NCBI GenBank assembly: GCA_036405135.1
Contig: DASWYF010000031.1
Coordinates: 1 to 64,000 of the forward strand
Direction: 5' to 3'
DNA: 64,000 nt
Origin: Verrucomicrobiia bacterium
Lineage (GTDB): Bacteria > Verrucomicrobiota > Verrucomicrobiia > Limisphaerales > JAEYXS01
Under the pieces are notes generated by a model. It was not told the DNA's origin and did not search any database. It was given only the letters and a program-made list of their open reading frames with translations. Positions 20,935-29,334 of the stretch are shown in pieces. Position 1 is the first letter of the stretch, and every line of letters starts with the position of its first letter. The translations under genes and the position numbers were made by a program.

Positions 20935-20963
20935 ACGCTACAAAACCACCCCCAACCCTGCAA
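20935..20963 (-). promoter_or_regulatory. Possible promoter of tRNA-Arg
   Basis: On the minus strand, TTGCAG (20963-20958) is followed after 17 bases by TAGCGT (20940-20935), ending 16 bases before the mature tRNA. The -35 match is fair and the -10 match is weak. The rest of 20964-21226 shows no other feature I can support, except a TATAAA at 21146-21151 that may belong to the next plus-strand gene. Confidence 0.35.
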
Positions 20964-21226
20964 GCGATTATTTCACGATTTTTTAACCCCTGCTTTTGGA
21001 GCGCGGATTGTTCAACTCCGAAGCCACGTCCAACCGCCTAACTCATTGCCAATCAAACTAAAGCATCCGTCGAAACCCGAGCTCCATCACCTCTCACCTT
21101 GGAGAGTGCTAGGCTTTTCCTTTCTCCCACGTCGAAAGCGTCCGGTATAAATCTGCCTTGTTACCTGAAGGTTAGCTGTTAAACTATTCGTGAATCTCCC
21201 CTGAGCCAGCGTAAACAATAAGCCAG

Positions 21227-21472
21227 ATGCAAACCATCATTATTGCCGTAGTAGTGAGCTTCTTGGCGATAAAGATTCATTTTTGGTGGCGCATACGCTC
21301 ACTACGCCGCCAAGGTATCTATCCACCAGCCGGGCAAGTCACCATGGCGGACGTCGAGCGTTTGTCGAAGACGGGTTACCGTGTTGAGGCGATCAGATGC
21401 TATCGGGAACTGAATCCCCAACTTGGCCTCGCTGAAGCCAAAGCAGCGGTCGAGGCCTTGAAGCAATCGTAA
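21227..21472 (+). CDS. Small membrane-anchored protein with L7/L12 C-terminal-like domain
   Basis: The 81-residue protein has one N-terminal membrane helix (residues 2-22, IIIAVVVSFLAIKIHFWW) and a basic loop (RIRSLRRQG). The C-terminal half (TMADVERLSKTGYRVEAIRC and LGLAEAKAAVEAL) resembles the ribosomal protein L7/L12 C-terminal fold. The known fold binds translation factors on the ribosome; similar small proteins with a membrane anchor exist in many bacteria without assigned function. The gene stands alone, facing the ABC operon. A weak TATAAA (21146-21151) is the only promoter hint. Confidence 0.75.
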   Translation: MQTIIIAVVVSFLAIKIHFWWRIRSLRRQGIYPPAGQVTMADVERLSKTGYRVEAIRCYRELNPQLGLAEAKAAVEALKQS

Positions 21473-21536
21473 TCCCAGATTTACTTTCGCTTACTTCTCC
21501 TATTCGCTTGTCCCCATTCGGTTGAAAATCTTCCCA

Positions 21537-22535
21537 TCACTTCTTCACCTCTTCCTTCTTCCGCAGAAACTGCACCTTCGCACTCAACTCCGGGGTCAGA
21601 AACTTGTCCGGGTTCCGCACCTGCACCTTGATCTGCAGCGTCCCCTTCTGCCGATTCGCCTCCGGCGCGATCTCCGCCACATAACCCGCATAGCTCTTGT
21701 CCGGATACGCCTCCGGGCTCACCTTGCACTCCTGCTTCAGATACACCTTCGCCAAATCCTGCTCATTCAGATCGATCTCCACCTGCAAGTCATCCCCCTG
21801 CGCCACCGCGATGAGTGCTGTGCTCGGCCCACGCGTGCCGCCGAAGCTCTGCGGTGTCACCAACTCATTCGGGTCCACCAACTTCTCCAGCACCACGCCA
21901 TTGATCGGTGACCGGATGATCGTCCAATCAATATACGTCAGCAGCAATTCCCGTTGCCCCTCGATCTCCTTGATCGCCGCTTTCGCGGAATCCACCGCCA
22001 GCCGCGCATCATCCTCTGCTTGCTTGGACTCCACATTGATCTTTGCCAGTTCACCCGTGCGCTTCCACGCCAGCTCCGCCTTCTCGATATTCACCTTCGC
22101 CATCGCCATGCGACCATCCGCCTCACGCAACCGCGCGCGATACTCCGTGTCATCCAACAGCACCACCACCTGCCCATTCGTAACGGAATCGCCCTTCGTC
22201 ACCCCGATCCACTTCACCATCCCCGTGAACCGCGGACTGATTTCGATGCGCTCGCGATTCACGATATACCCGCTCACCGTCAGCACGGAACCATCCTCCG
22301 TCGGCACACTCGCCACCGGCGCGGCATTGGTCGAGGCAGAAGCATTCCCACCCTTCGCATCCATCGGCTTGCCGCCACCCATGATACGGCGCGAATCCGA
22401 TTCCCGCGGCCACGCAAAAAAGATCGCCACCGCCGTGATGATTAACACCAATGCGAAGATCATCCCCACCGCGCCCTTCGGACGCTGCCGGACCTCTTCA
22501 TCGATTTTCAGGCGGTTCGCCTGGTCAGGTTTCAT
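21537..22535 (-). CDS. HlyD/RND-type periplasmic adaptor of an ABC exporter
   Basis: This 332-residue membrane-fusion protein has an N-terminal membrane helix (about residues 24-41, GMIFALVLIITAVAIFFAW). It then has a split lipoyl/barrel-sandwich region (TVSGYIVNRERIEISPR, GDSVTNGQVVVLLDDTEY and, after the hairpin, IRSPINGVVLEKLVDPNE). A helical hairpin (residues ~140-200) and a C-terminal beta-barrel (VEIDLNEQDLAKVYLKQE) complete it. The protein should bridge the inner-membrane transporter to the outer membrane or periplasm. The start ATG overlaps the stop of the upstream permease (ATGA), so it is the fourth and last gene of the 25552-21537 operon. No TolC-like gene is adjacent, so the outer-membrane partner must be elsewhere. 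Confidence 0.9.
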   Translation of the reverse strand: MKPDQANRLKIDEEVRQRPKGAVGMIFALVLIITAVAIFFAWPRESDSRRIMGGGKPMDAKGGNASASTNAAPVASVPTEDGSVLTVSGYIVNRERIEISPRFTGMVKWIGVTKGDSVTNGQVVVLLDDTEYRARLREADGRMAMAKVNIEKAELAWKRTGELAKINVESKQAEDDARLAVDSAKAAIKEIEGQRELLLTYIDWTIIRSPINGVVLEKLVDPNELVTPQSFGGTRGPSTALIAVAQGDDLQVEIDLNEQDLAKVYLKQECKVSPEAYPDKSYAGYVAEIAPEANRQKGTLQIKVQVRNPDKFLTPELSAKVQFLRKKEEVKK

Positions 22536-23713
22536 ACCGATTTAAGTGCTGAGATCACCGGGATGCGCGAAGCCCGCCACGCCGGCAGCAAGCTCCCGAC
22601 CAAGCCGATGATCACCGCGAAAACAAGTCCCTCGCCCAGTAACGCAGGCGTGGGACGAAAATCAAAGATCACTTCGCTGAACGTATCAAAGTTGATCGTG
22701 CCAAACGTATAACCCGTAGCCGTCACCCACGCATACGCACCCGATACGATGAGACACCCTACCACACCACCGAGAAAAGCGAGAATCGCCCCCTCCATCA
22801 AGAAGCTGAACAAAATCGCCCGCCGATGAAAGCCCAACACGCGCAACGTCCCCACCTCACGCGTCCTTGCGCCCACCGTCGCATACATCGTGTTCATCGC
22901 GGAGAACACCGCTCCCACCGACATGATGAACGCCAGCGCCACGCCCAGAAACTTGATCGGCCCCGCCGTCTTCGTCTGGGTCCGATAATAATCCGTCTCC
23001 CGCTCCAGCCGCGCCGCGATCTGCTTGCTGCCCTCCAGCTTAGCCTTCAGCTTCGCCGCCGTCGCTTCATCCGTTGGCCGCACCAGCACGCTCGTATAAT
23101 TCTCCCGTCCAAAAATGTTCCGCGCCTCATCTGTATCCATCCACACCTCGGAATCAAACGCACTCCGTCCACCATCCATCCATCCCACCACTTTCAGATC
23201 TGCCCCCGGCACATGAAATTCCTCACCGATCTGAAAATTCTTGAACCGCGACGCCAGCTTGCGGCTCACCACCACCTCGCGCTTGCCCGGCACGAACCAC
23301 CGCCCCTCCACCAGTTGCACCTGCGGCCGCAATTCCTTCCCCTTCTCCATGATCCCGCGCACCAGCACATTCGCCTCGCCATTGCCTTCCTTGCGCGGCA
23401 GATTCACCAGCACCATCGTATCCGCCGTGAGAATCGCCTTCCCCTGCCCATCCTTCGCGATCTCCTCCATATATTGCAGATAGCGGAACTGCTCCCGCGT
23501 CACCTGGCTCACCGATTCGGACGTCGCGCCCTTGCGCACGATCAGGAAATTCCGCTCATCCCCCGTGTTCGCACTGTTCTGCTCCAAGCCCACCGCCATC
23601 GCTTGCAACATCACATACACCGCCACCACCAGCCCGATGCCGAAGATCGTCGCGATCGTCGAACGCCAGCGCACGATGACGTTGTTGAAATTATATTTGA
23701 GCGGCATTGCCAT
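22532..23713 (-). CDS. ABC transporter permease, MacB/FtsX family (second permease)
   Basis: The 393-residue protein has the four-helix MacB/LolC/FtsX arrangement. There is one N-terminal helix (TIFGIGLVVAVYVMLQAMAV), a large extracytoplasmic domain (residues ~45-265, including VEGRWFVPGKREVVVSRKLA), then three C-terminal helices with the typical GARTREVGTLRVLGFHRRAI coupling motif and a final LLPAWRASRIPVISALKSV. Proteins of this kind do not pump through a channel; they use ATP-driven conformational change to extrude lipoproteins, peptides or drugs. It lies four bases after the first permease gene and overlaps the adaptor gene by four bases. Confidence 0.92.
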   Translation of the reverse strand: MAMPLKYNFNNVIVRWRSTIATIFGIGLVVAVYVMLQAMAVGLEQNSANTGDERNFLIVRKGATSESVSQVTREQFRYLQYMEEIAKDGQGKAILTADTMVLVNLPRKEGNGEANVLVRGIMEKGKELRPQVQLVEGRWFVPGKREVVVSRKLASRFKNFQIGEEFHVPGADLKVVGWMDGGRSAFDSEVWMDTDEARNIFGRENYTSVLVRPTDEATAAKLKAKLEGSKQIAARLERETDYYRTQTKTAGPIKFLGVALAFIMSVGAVFSAMNTMYATVGARTREVGTLRVLGFHRRAILFSFLMEGAILAFLGGVVGCLIVSGAYAWVTATGYTFGTINFDTFSEVIFDFRPTPALLGEGLVFAVIIGLVGSLLPAWRASRIPVISALKSV

Positions 23714-23717
23714 GGTT

Positions 23718-24863
23718 TTAATCCAGTGTCTTCAAGCCTTGGATCACACTCATCCGCGCCATCGAGATCGCCGGCACAATGCTGCCGATGATCCCCAGAA
23801 TCGCCCCCACGCCAAACCCCGTCGCCATGATGCGCGGCGTCAATTCAAACGCCACAAACATCCCCTTCGTCACCGCCGTGATATTGATGTTCGAGAACAG
23901 CATCCACGCGCCACCAATGCCGATGACCGCACCCGCAAACGCGAACCCAAAGCTTTCCGCCAAAATGAACGCGAACAATTCATGCCGCCGAAAACCCAAT
24001 GCCTTCAAGATCGCCAATTCCCGGAACCGCTCACGGATCGCCATGCTCATCGTGCTCGCCGTCACCAGGATGAGCGAGAACACCACCACGGTGCAGATGA
24101 CACCGATAAACACCTTGATATTTCCCCACATCGAGATGAACCCCAGCACGAATGACCGCTCCGTCTCCGCCAGTACTTCCGCCGACGTGTTCTTGAATTC
24201 CTTGTTGATGCGCTCCACCACCAGCGGCACCTCCTCCAATGACTTCGCCCGCACCCACCATGTCCCCACGATGCCCTGCCGCCCGCACGCTTCATCCATG
24301 TAATCGTGATGGAACAACACATTACGATCATCCGGCGTGCCCTGATAGATGCCCGCAATGGTCAGTTCCAGATCCGCCTGCCAGATCGTTCCCACTAGCT
24401 TCATCTTATCGCCGATCTTAAAACCATACATATCCGCCGTCTTGATGCCGATGATGCACGATGAGCGATCATGTATCCAATTGTTCAACTGATCCATCGG
24501 CAGCTTCGCTTCGCCAAAAACATTCGTGAGCTGGATCGGGTCCATCGCGAACTGCGCAAAAGACGGGATGTCCTCATTCCGGAACTTACCACCAAAGAAC
24601 GTGAAAGGCGTGATCGCCGCCACTCCGGGAATGCGCTCGATCGTCGCACGTTGCCGATACGGCAACGTGTTCGCCAGCGACACCCGATGCCGCACCGCGA
24701 TGCGCATCGCCGCATCCGCATCCTCCATCGGTGTCGTCAGTTCACGCAACAGCACCATCAACGTGACGAGCAAAAACAAGCTCACCGCCACGCTCAAAAT
24801 GGAAAGCAATGCGCGACGCTTGTTGCGCAAGGCATTCTTGATGATGAAGGTGCCGATCGTCAC
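23718..24863 (-). CDS. ABC transporter permease, MacB/FtsX family (first permease)
   Basis: This 381-residue permease has the same topology as its neighbour: helix near residues 16-37 (LLSILSVAVSLFLLVTLMVL), a MacB-type periplasmic domain (residues ~50-250), and three C-terminal helices with AIRERFRELAILKALGFRRH. It begins at GTG 24863, within the stop of the ATPase gene (GTGA). Two distinct permeases imply a heterodimeric transporter of LolCDE or DevBCA-like layout. The substrate cannot be read from the sequence. Confidence 0.92.
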   Translation of the reverse strand: MTIGTFIIKNALRNKRRALLSILSVAVSLFLLVTLMVLLRELTTPMEDADAAMRIAVRHRVSLANTLPYRQRATIERIPGVAAITPFTFFGGKFRNEDIPSFAQFAMDPIQLTNVFGEAKLPMDQLNNWIHDRSSCIIGIKTADMYGFKIGDKMKLVGTIWQADLELTIAGIYQGTPDDRNVLFHHDYMDEACGRQGIVGTWWVRAKSLEEVPLVVERINKEFKNTSAEVLAETERSFVLGFISMWGNIKVFIGVICTVVVFSLILVTASTMSMAIRERFRELAILKALGFRRHELFAFILAESFGFAFAGAVIGIGGAWMLFSNINITAVTKGMFVAFELTPRIMATGFGVGAILGIIGSIVPAISMARMSVIQGLKTLD

Positions 24864-25552
24864 CGCGTCTCCTCCCGGATCAGTTCGCCCTTCTCCAGAT
24901 GGATCGAGCGCGAGCCATACGCCGCCGCCTTCGGATCATGCGTCACCATGATCACCGTCTTGTCTCCGCTCTTCGCCAGACTCTGCAAAATCCCCAGCAC
25001 CTCGTTTGCCGAATGTGCATCCAAGTTACCCGTCGGCTCATCCGCCACAATGAGACGCGGATCAGTCACCAGCGCCCGCGCGATCGCCACACGCTGCTCC
25101 TGACCGCCCGACATCTGCCTCGGCAAATGCCCCGCACGATCCGCCAAGCCCACCATCTCCAGCGCGATCTTCACCTGCGCCCGCCGCTGCCTGCCACTCA
25201 ACCCCGTGAGCAAGAGCGGCAGCTCCACATTCTCAAACGCCGTCAGCACCGGGATGAGATTGAACGATTGAAAAACGAAGCCGACATTCTGATTCCGCCA
25301 ATCCGCCAGTTGCGATTCATTCAACTTCGTCACATCGATGGATTCAATATGGCACTTCCCACTCGTCGGCCGGTCAATCCCCGCGATGATGTGCAAGAGC
25401 GTGGATTTCCCCGAACCGGAAGGCCCCATCAACGTAAGAAATTCACCCCGCGCGATATCCAGCGAAACATTGTCCAGCGCCGTGACATTGATCTCCCCCT
25501 GCCGGTAAATCTTCGTCAAATTCTGGATGCGCACCACCACGTCTTTTTCCAT
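24860..25552 (-). CDS. ABC transporter ATP-binding protein, LolD/MacB class
   Basis: The 230-residue nucleotide-binding subunit has Walker A GPSGSGKST, Q-loop FVFQSFNLIPVLTAFEN, signature MSGGQEQRVAIARAL (Q-E replaces the more usual Q-Q), Walker B LIVADEPTGNLD and H-loop VTHD. It powers the two MacB-type permeases encoded downstream. An in-frame start at 25639 would add 29 residues without family similarity. ATG 25552 (MEKDVVVRIQ) matches family length and is preferred, although no clear Shine-Dalgarno is visible. It is the first gene of the four-gene operon. Confidence 0.92.
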   Translation of the reverse strand: MEKDVVVRIQNLTKIYRQGEINVTALDNVSLDIARGEFLTLMGPSGSGKSTLLHIIAGIDRPTSGKCHIESIDVTKLNESQLADWRNQNVGFVFQSFNLIPVLTAFENVELPLLLTGLSGRQRRAQVKIALEMVGLADRAGHLPRQMSGGQEQRVAIARALVTDPRLIVADEPTGNLDAHSANEVLGILQSLAKSGDKTVIMVTHDPKAAAYGSRSIHLEKGELIREETR

Positions 25553-25854
25553 AGAGCAGGAAAGGAATATGGTAGAACCCCGCCAAAAGCAAACCCCCTT
25601 AAATCTTTGCAGAAACGTAACTCCTGGCCATTTCCCCACCTAATAGCCAACTCCTTGGAACGCAGATGTTTCTTCCTTCTCTCTGACGGGAGAAGGACTG
25701 AGGATGAGGGTGCCCCCGTGCGACGTCATATTAGACCTATCAGTCCTATAAGACCTATTCCCCTATTGGCCCGCCGGTGCAACCGGCGCTCATCTGCGTC
25801 CATCTGCGGTTACTTCCCTGTTCGCGTATTCCGCGTATTTCGCGGTTTATCCCC
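25553..25854. repeat. Intergenic cluster of degenerate repeats
   Basis: No gene is seen in these 302 bases. From about 25675 the sequence is a patchwork of repeat-like pieces: GACGGGAGAAGGACTGAGGA, an ATTAGACCTAT/CAGTCCTATA/AGACCTATT direct repeat (25729-25758), a perfect hairpin CGCCGGT-GCA-ACCGGCG (25772-25788), a CATCTGCGTC/CATCTGCGGT direct repeat (25791-25810) and a GCGTATTCC/GCGTATTTC repeat (25823-25841). Such mosaics are usual in intergenic DNA of this lineage. The 25553-25670 part may hold the ABC operon promoter, but no clear boxes were found. Confidence 0.5.
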
Positions 25855-27816
25855 CTACTTCCCCGCCAACAACGGCGGCAACGGACAATCCAGCCCATCC
25901 GCCACCGCCCGCAACAACTCCGCCTCACGCGATTGTATCTCCCCATCACTCGCTACCGCATGCGCGCATGCATCCAACACCTGTTTCTTCACCATCGGCG
26001 ACGCCGACGCCAACCGGTCCAACGCCGCATCAATGTGCGTCAGGTTAGCCTTACCCACCGGTTGCAACTGCAGATTCACTGCCTCCGCCCCCAACCGACT
26101 CACACCCATGCGAAACGCCTTCGCTGCTTCTTCCGGTGAAGCATGCCCCACAATCGCCAATCCCGAGAGCAACACCTCACAGTCCGGCAGCAAAGGCTGC
26201 AGCACGTAATACTGCACAACCGCCTTCTTCACCTGCCGGTAATGCGGCCACAAATGCCGCTTCAACATCCGCTGCAAGGAATACTCGAACAGATCGATCT
26301 GTTGGTCCGCCGCGATCAACGCCTCCACATTCCCCATGAACGTCTCGAACTGGCTCTGCGACATGTGCCGCAACGCCGGCATCGCCATCTCGATCAACGG
26401 CAACCGCGCCTCCGTCTTCACCGCTTCAAAGGATGGACGCAGTTTGTTCAGCTCCGCGAACACACCCGCATCCGCTCGTGCTTGCAAGGTACTCACCTGT
26501 TTCGCCCGGCAATTCTTATCAGCGCTCAACAGCAGCCCATAAACCAGCGCCCTTGCTCCATATCCATCATGCGCCGCCGCACGCAACGGCTCCGGCATCT
26601 CCGCCATCATGGCCAGCGCCCAGATCACGTTCTGCGGCTGCACCGTGCCCACCTGCCTCACGACATCTGTGGGCAATATCGGCGGCATCGGAAACGGCAT
26701 CGGCGGCGGACGATGCCGCGGAGCCGTCGGTGGCTCCATCTCCTCATCATCCACATCGAAACGACCACCCCGACGTTTCTGCGACGGATACTCGACACGC
26801 GGAAAATTCCCATCAAAACGCGGCTCGATCGCTTTGATCCGATCCACTAACGGAGGATGCGTCGCCGTCAGGTTCGAAAAACTCTCCGCCAATGCATTGC
26901 CAAAGAACATATGGCTCGCCTCCTCCGCATCCGGCGCCGTCACCACCGACCCGCGTCGCCCCAACCCACCAATCTTCTTCAACGCATTCGCGATCCCATC
27001 CGGATTCCGCGTGAACTGCACCGCCGAGGCATCCGCCAGATACTCCCTCTGTCGCGACACCGCCGCCTTGATCAGCCGTCCAAAAAAGATGCCGATATAA
27101 CCTACTGCGAACAGCACCAAACCGATGAGAGGCAATGGATTGGCTCCTTTCTCACGCGCCCCCAAACGATAACTACGACGCCCCGTCGTCTCCAGCAGGA
27201 TGCGCCCGATCATCGCGATGCACAGGATGCCGAACAGCACGCCCATCATGCGGATGTTCAGCTTCATATCACCGTTCAAGATATGGCTGAACTCATGCGC
27301 GATCACCCCTTGCAACTCATCGCGGTTCAGCAACTGGATGCACCCTCGCGTCACGCCCACCGCCGCATCGCTCACCGAATTGCCTGCCGCGAACGCGTTG
27401 ATCCCCTCCTCATCATCCATCACATAAATTTCCGGCACTGGCACACCCGAAGCGATCGACATCTCCTCCACGATATTCACCAGCTTCCGCTCATCCGAAT
27501 CCCGCGTGCTGCCATCGATCAAACGCCCGCCAAGCGCTCGCGCCACCGCCCCACCACCGGAACTGAGCTGCGCCATCTTGAAAAGACTGCCCAAAACGAC
27601 CACTGCCGTCGTGCCGCCCGCCACCATCATGAAGAGTCCGGGTTGCCACATCGTGCGCTCCGCACCTGTTTGCGGGTCTATCCTGCCCAGTTTGATTTGG
27701 ATGAAAGCCAAGATGAGATAGATGACCGCGATCGTCCCCACTACCGCCGCGCCGAAGTACAGAACCAGCCGCCCGCTGTTCTTCCGCGCCTTTTCCTGTG
27801 CCGTAAAAAAATCCAT
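25855..27816 (-). CDS. M48 family (HtpX-like) zinc metalloprotease with C-terminal TerB-like domain
   Basis: The 653-residue inner-membrane protease has two N-terminal helices (about 18-40 and 60-79), then the M48 catalytic domain. The zinc site is HEFSH at 174-178 with the third ligand Glu258 in REYLAD. Two more hydrophobic helices (about 190-205 and 229-246) lie inside the domain, as in HtpX. Residues ~340-400 are a proline-rich linker. The last ~250 residues are helical and contain a TerB-like pattern (LDACAHAVASDGEIQSREAE). HtpX is ~290 residues, so the C-terminal half is extra and may sense stress or bind partners. HtpX-type enzymes degrade damaged membrane proteins. Gene context gives no further hint; it is divergent from the small membrane gene at 27955. 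Confidence 0.92.
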   Translation of the reverse strand: MDFFTAQEKARKNSGRLVLYFGAAVVGTIAVIYLILAFIQIKLGRIDPQTGAERTMWQPGLFMMVAGGTTAVVVLGSLFKMAQLSSGGGAVARALGGRLIDGSTRDSDERKLVNIVEEMSIASGVPVPEIYVMDDEEGINAFAAGNSVSDAAVGVTRGCIQLLNRDELQGVIAHEFSHILNGDMKLNIRMMGVLFGILCIAMIGRILLETTGRRSYRLGAREKGANPLPLIGLVLFAVGYIGIFFGRLIKAAVSRQREYLADASAVQFTRNPDGIANALKKIGGLGRRGSVVTAPDAEEASHMFFGNALAESFSNLTATHPPLVDRIKAIEPRFDGNFPRVEYPSQKRRGGRFDVDDEEMEPPTAPRHRPPPMPFPMPPILPTDVVRQVGTVQPQNVIWALAMMAEMPEPLRAAAHDGYGARALVYGLLLSADKNCRAKQVSTLQARADAGVFAELNKLRPSFEAVKTEARLPLIEMAMPALRHMSQSQFETFMGNVEALIAADQQIDLFEYSLQRMLKRHLWPHYRQVKKAVVQYYVLQPLLPDCEVLLSGLAIVGHASPEEAAKAFRMGVSRLGAEAVNLQLQPVGKANLTHIDAALDRLASASPMVKKQVLDACAHAVASDGEIQSREAELLRAVADGLDCPLPPLLAGK

Positions 27817-27954
27817 AGCTCGGAAAGAAAGCTAACAGAAGCAGAGAACCAGACCAGTCCAACAAAAGAAGATTTTTGGAATCCAGATAAGCAACCATTT
27901 GTCTTTTGACGCCCAAATCATGTTAGGCCATATTGATATCAATCCAAGATTGCA

Positions 27955-28347
27955 ATGGGCCTTATGAACAAGGAAATCTCCAAAGTTCGGTTTAGCTGGA
28001 TCGAGTTTTCCTGCTTCCTCCTGCTCTTTTTCGCGACCTTTCGGATGACTTATGCCATAGCATTCGTTCTTTGTATCCTTGCTTATTTGAGTTTCAACTG
28101 GCACCGCAGCAACCACTTGATCCACTCAGCAACCGCCTTGATAGGAATCGCCTTTTTACTGCCCATTGACATCCATATACCCGGCGTAAGTAGTCCTATA
28201 TTGGAAAGCACTCACAGGGGGCCAAGACTGGTAGAAGTAGGATACGGTTTCCCGCGCCTCGCTGAAGGTAAAGAATTCGCTGCCGTAGGCTGCGCCCAGC
28301 CATTGTATCCCGACAAATGGCGTCTCGTTTGGTTTGAGGAAAAATAA
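27955..28347 (+). CDS. Small predicted membrane protein, unknown function
   Basis: I do not recognise this 130-residue product. It has two predicted membrane helices (about residues 17-45, SCFLLLFFATFRMTYAIAFVL part, and 55-72, SATALIGIAFLLPIDIHI). A soluble C-terminal tail contains YPDKWRLVWFEEK. ATG 27955 is used, with ATG 27964 an equal alternative (MNKEISKV); neither has a clear ribosome site. It converges on the caspase-fold gene with only nine bases between stops. The moderately A/T-rich composition differs slightly from its neighbours. Confidence 0.55.
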   Translation: MGLMNKEISKVRFSWIEFSCFLLLFFATFRMTYAIAFVLCILAYLSFNWHRSNHLIHSATALIGIAFLLPIDIHIPGVSSPILESTHRGPRLVEVGYGFPRLAEGKEFAAVGCAQPLYPDKWRLVWFEEK

Positions 28348-28356
28348 ATATACCGC

Positions 28357-29334
28357 TCACTTCGGCAGCAGCCCCGCTTTCTCATACACCCTCGCCAGCT
28401 CCACCAACAACCTCTCCAATTCCTTGTCGTAATCCACCCCCTTCATCGTGGATTTCTTCTCCCGCAGCTTGTTGATACCCAACTCCAACTCATCCCGCTT
28501 CACTCGTAACTCAGCCGGCATCTTCTGCTCCTCCGCACTTCGCACGAGATGAAACTGATGCGCGCGAAACCCATCCAGTTCCGCATCATTGCGCGCCTTC
28601 TTCGTCGCTCTCACCCCACGGAACCAATCAGGAGGAGTACCCAATCCATCACCATTGTCATCCAATAACGAATGCTCCGTGGCGATGCGTCCCTCCGTTT
28701 TGTAAAACTCCGCCGTTTTCCGTGCCGCCATCAGATACGCCTCCAGCAGCGAAGTCTGCCCGTCCTTGTCCAGGTCCGCTTCCTTGTCCACGATCGCTTT
28801 TGAGAGATGCTCGCCGAAGCGCGTGTAGTTCTGCTCATACCCGCTCTTCGTCGCCGCGATGACCACACGCCCTGAGCCCGACAGCTTAGGCAGATACGGC
28901 GCGCTCGCCGCCGAAGTATTGATCACCGCCATCGGCCGATGAAACGGTTTCAACCATTCCGTCAGTTCATCCGAATTGAAATCCGGTCCGCGCAGGTTGA
29001 ACTTCGCTTCCCTGCCGTCAAAAGTCCCATGCCCCAGCATCACGAACCACAATTCTCCCGCACCTTCCTTGGGTTCAATCTCCAGCTTCTTCTGCAACTC
29101 CTCGCGATCCTTGCCTTGATCCGCTTCCAACCCCACCGCGATAAAATTGGCATCGGCCTTCTTCGCTGCCTCACGCCACTGCTCCGCCCACTTGCTGAAC
29201 TGCATGCCGTAAACCTCTTCACCCGCCGCGCCCACGACGACAAATACCGTCGGCTTGTCCGCACTGGCCGCCTGCGCGATCCCCAGCGCCAACAGCCACA
29301 CACAACCGGCCAATGTCATCCACAGTCTGCTCAT
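28357..29334 (-). CDS. Secreted caspase-fold (C13/C14-like) protein lacking the catalytic cysteine
   Basis: The 325-residue protein has a signal peptide cleaved near residue 22 (IAQA). A caspase/legumain-like core follows: VFVVVGAAGEE, then ELWFVMLGHGTFDG with the expected His-Gly (102-103), then MAVINTSAASAPYLPKLS. In active clan CD enzymes the last strand carries the nucleophilic Cys; here residues 139-144 read NTSAAS, so Ser or Ala stands in its place. A calcium-binding-like loop DLDKDGQTSLLE (about 187-198) and a second acidic loop DDNGDG follow. The C-terminus is charged and probably coiled coil. It is the last gene of the seven-gene MoxR/Bat operon, starting inside the stop of the vWA/GATase gene. 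An enzymatically dead binding protein seems most likely. Confidence 0.8.
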   Translation of the reverse strand: MSRLWMTLAGCVWLLALGIAQAASADKPTVFVVVGAAGEEVYGMQFSKWAEQWREAAKKADANFIAVGLEADQGKDREELQKKLEIEPKEGAGELWFVMLGHGTFDGREAKFNLRGPDFNSDELTEWLKPFHRPMAVINTSAASAPYLPKLSGSGRVVIAATKSGYEQNYTRFGEHLSKAIVDKEADLDKDGQTSLLEAYLMAARKTAEFYKTEGRIATEHSLLDDNGDGLGTPPDWFRGVRATKKARNDAELDGFRAHQFHLVRSAEEQKMPAELRVKRDELELGINKLREKKSTMKGVDYDKELERLLVELARVYEKAGLLPK

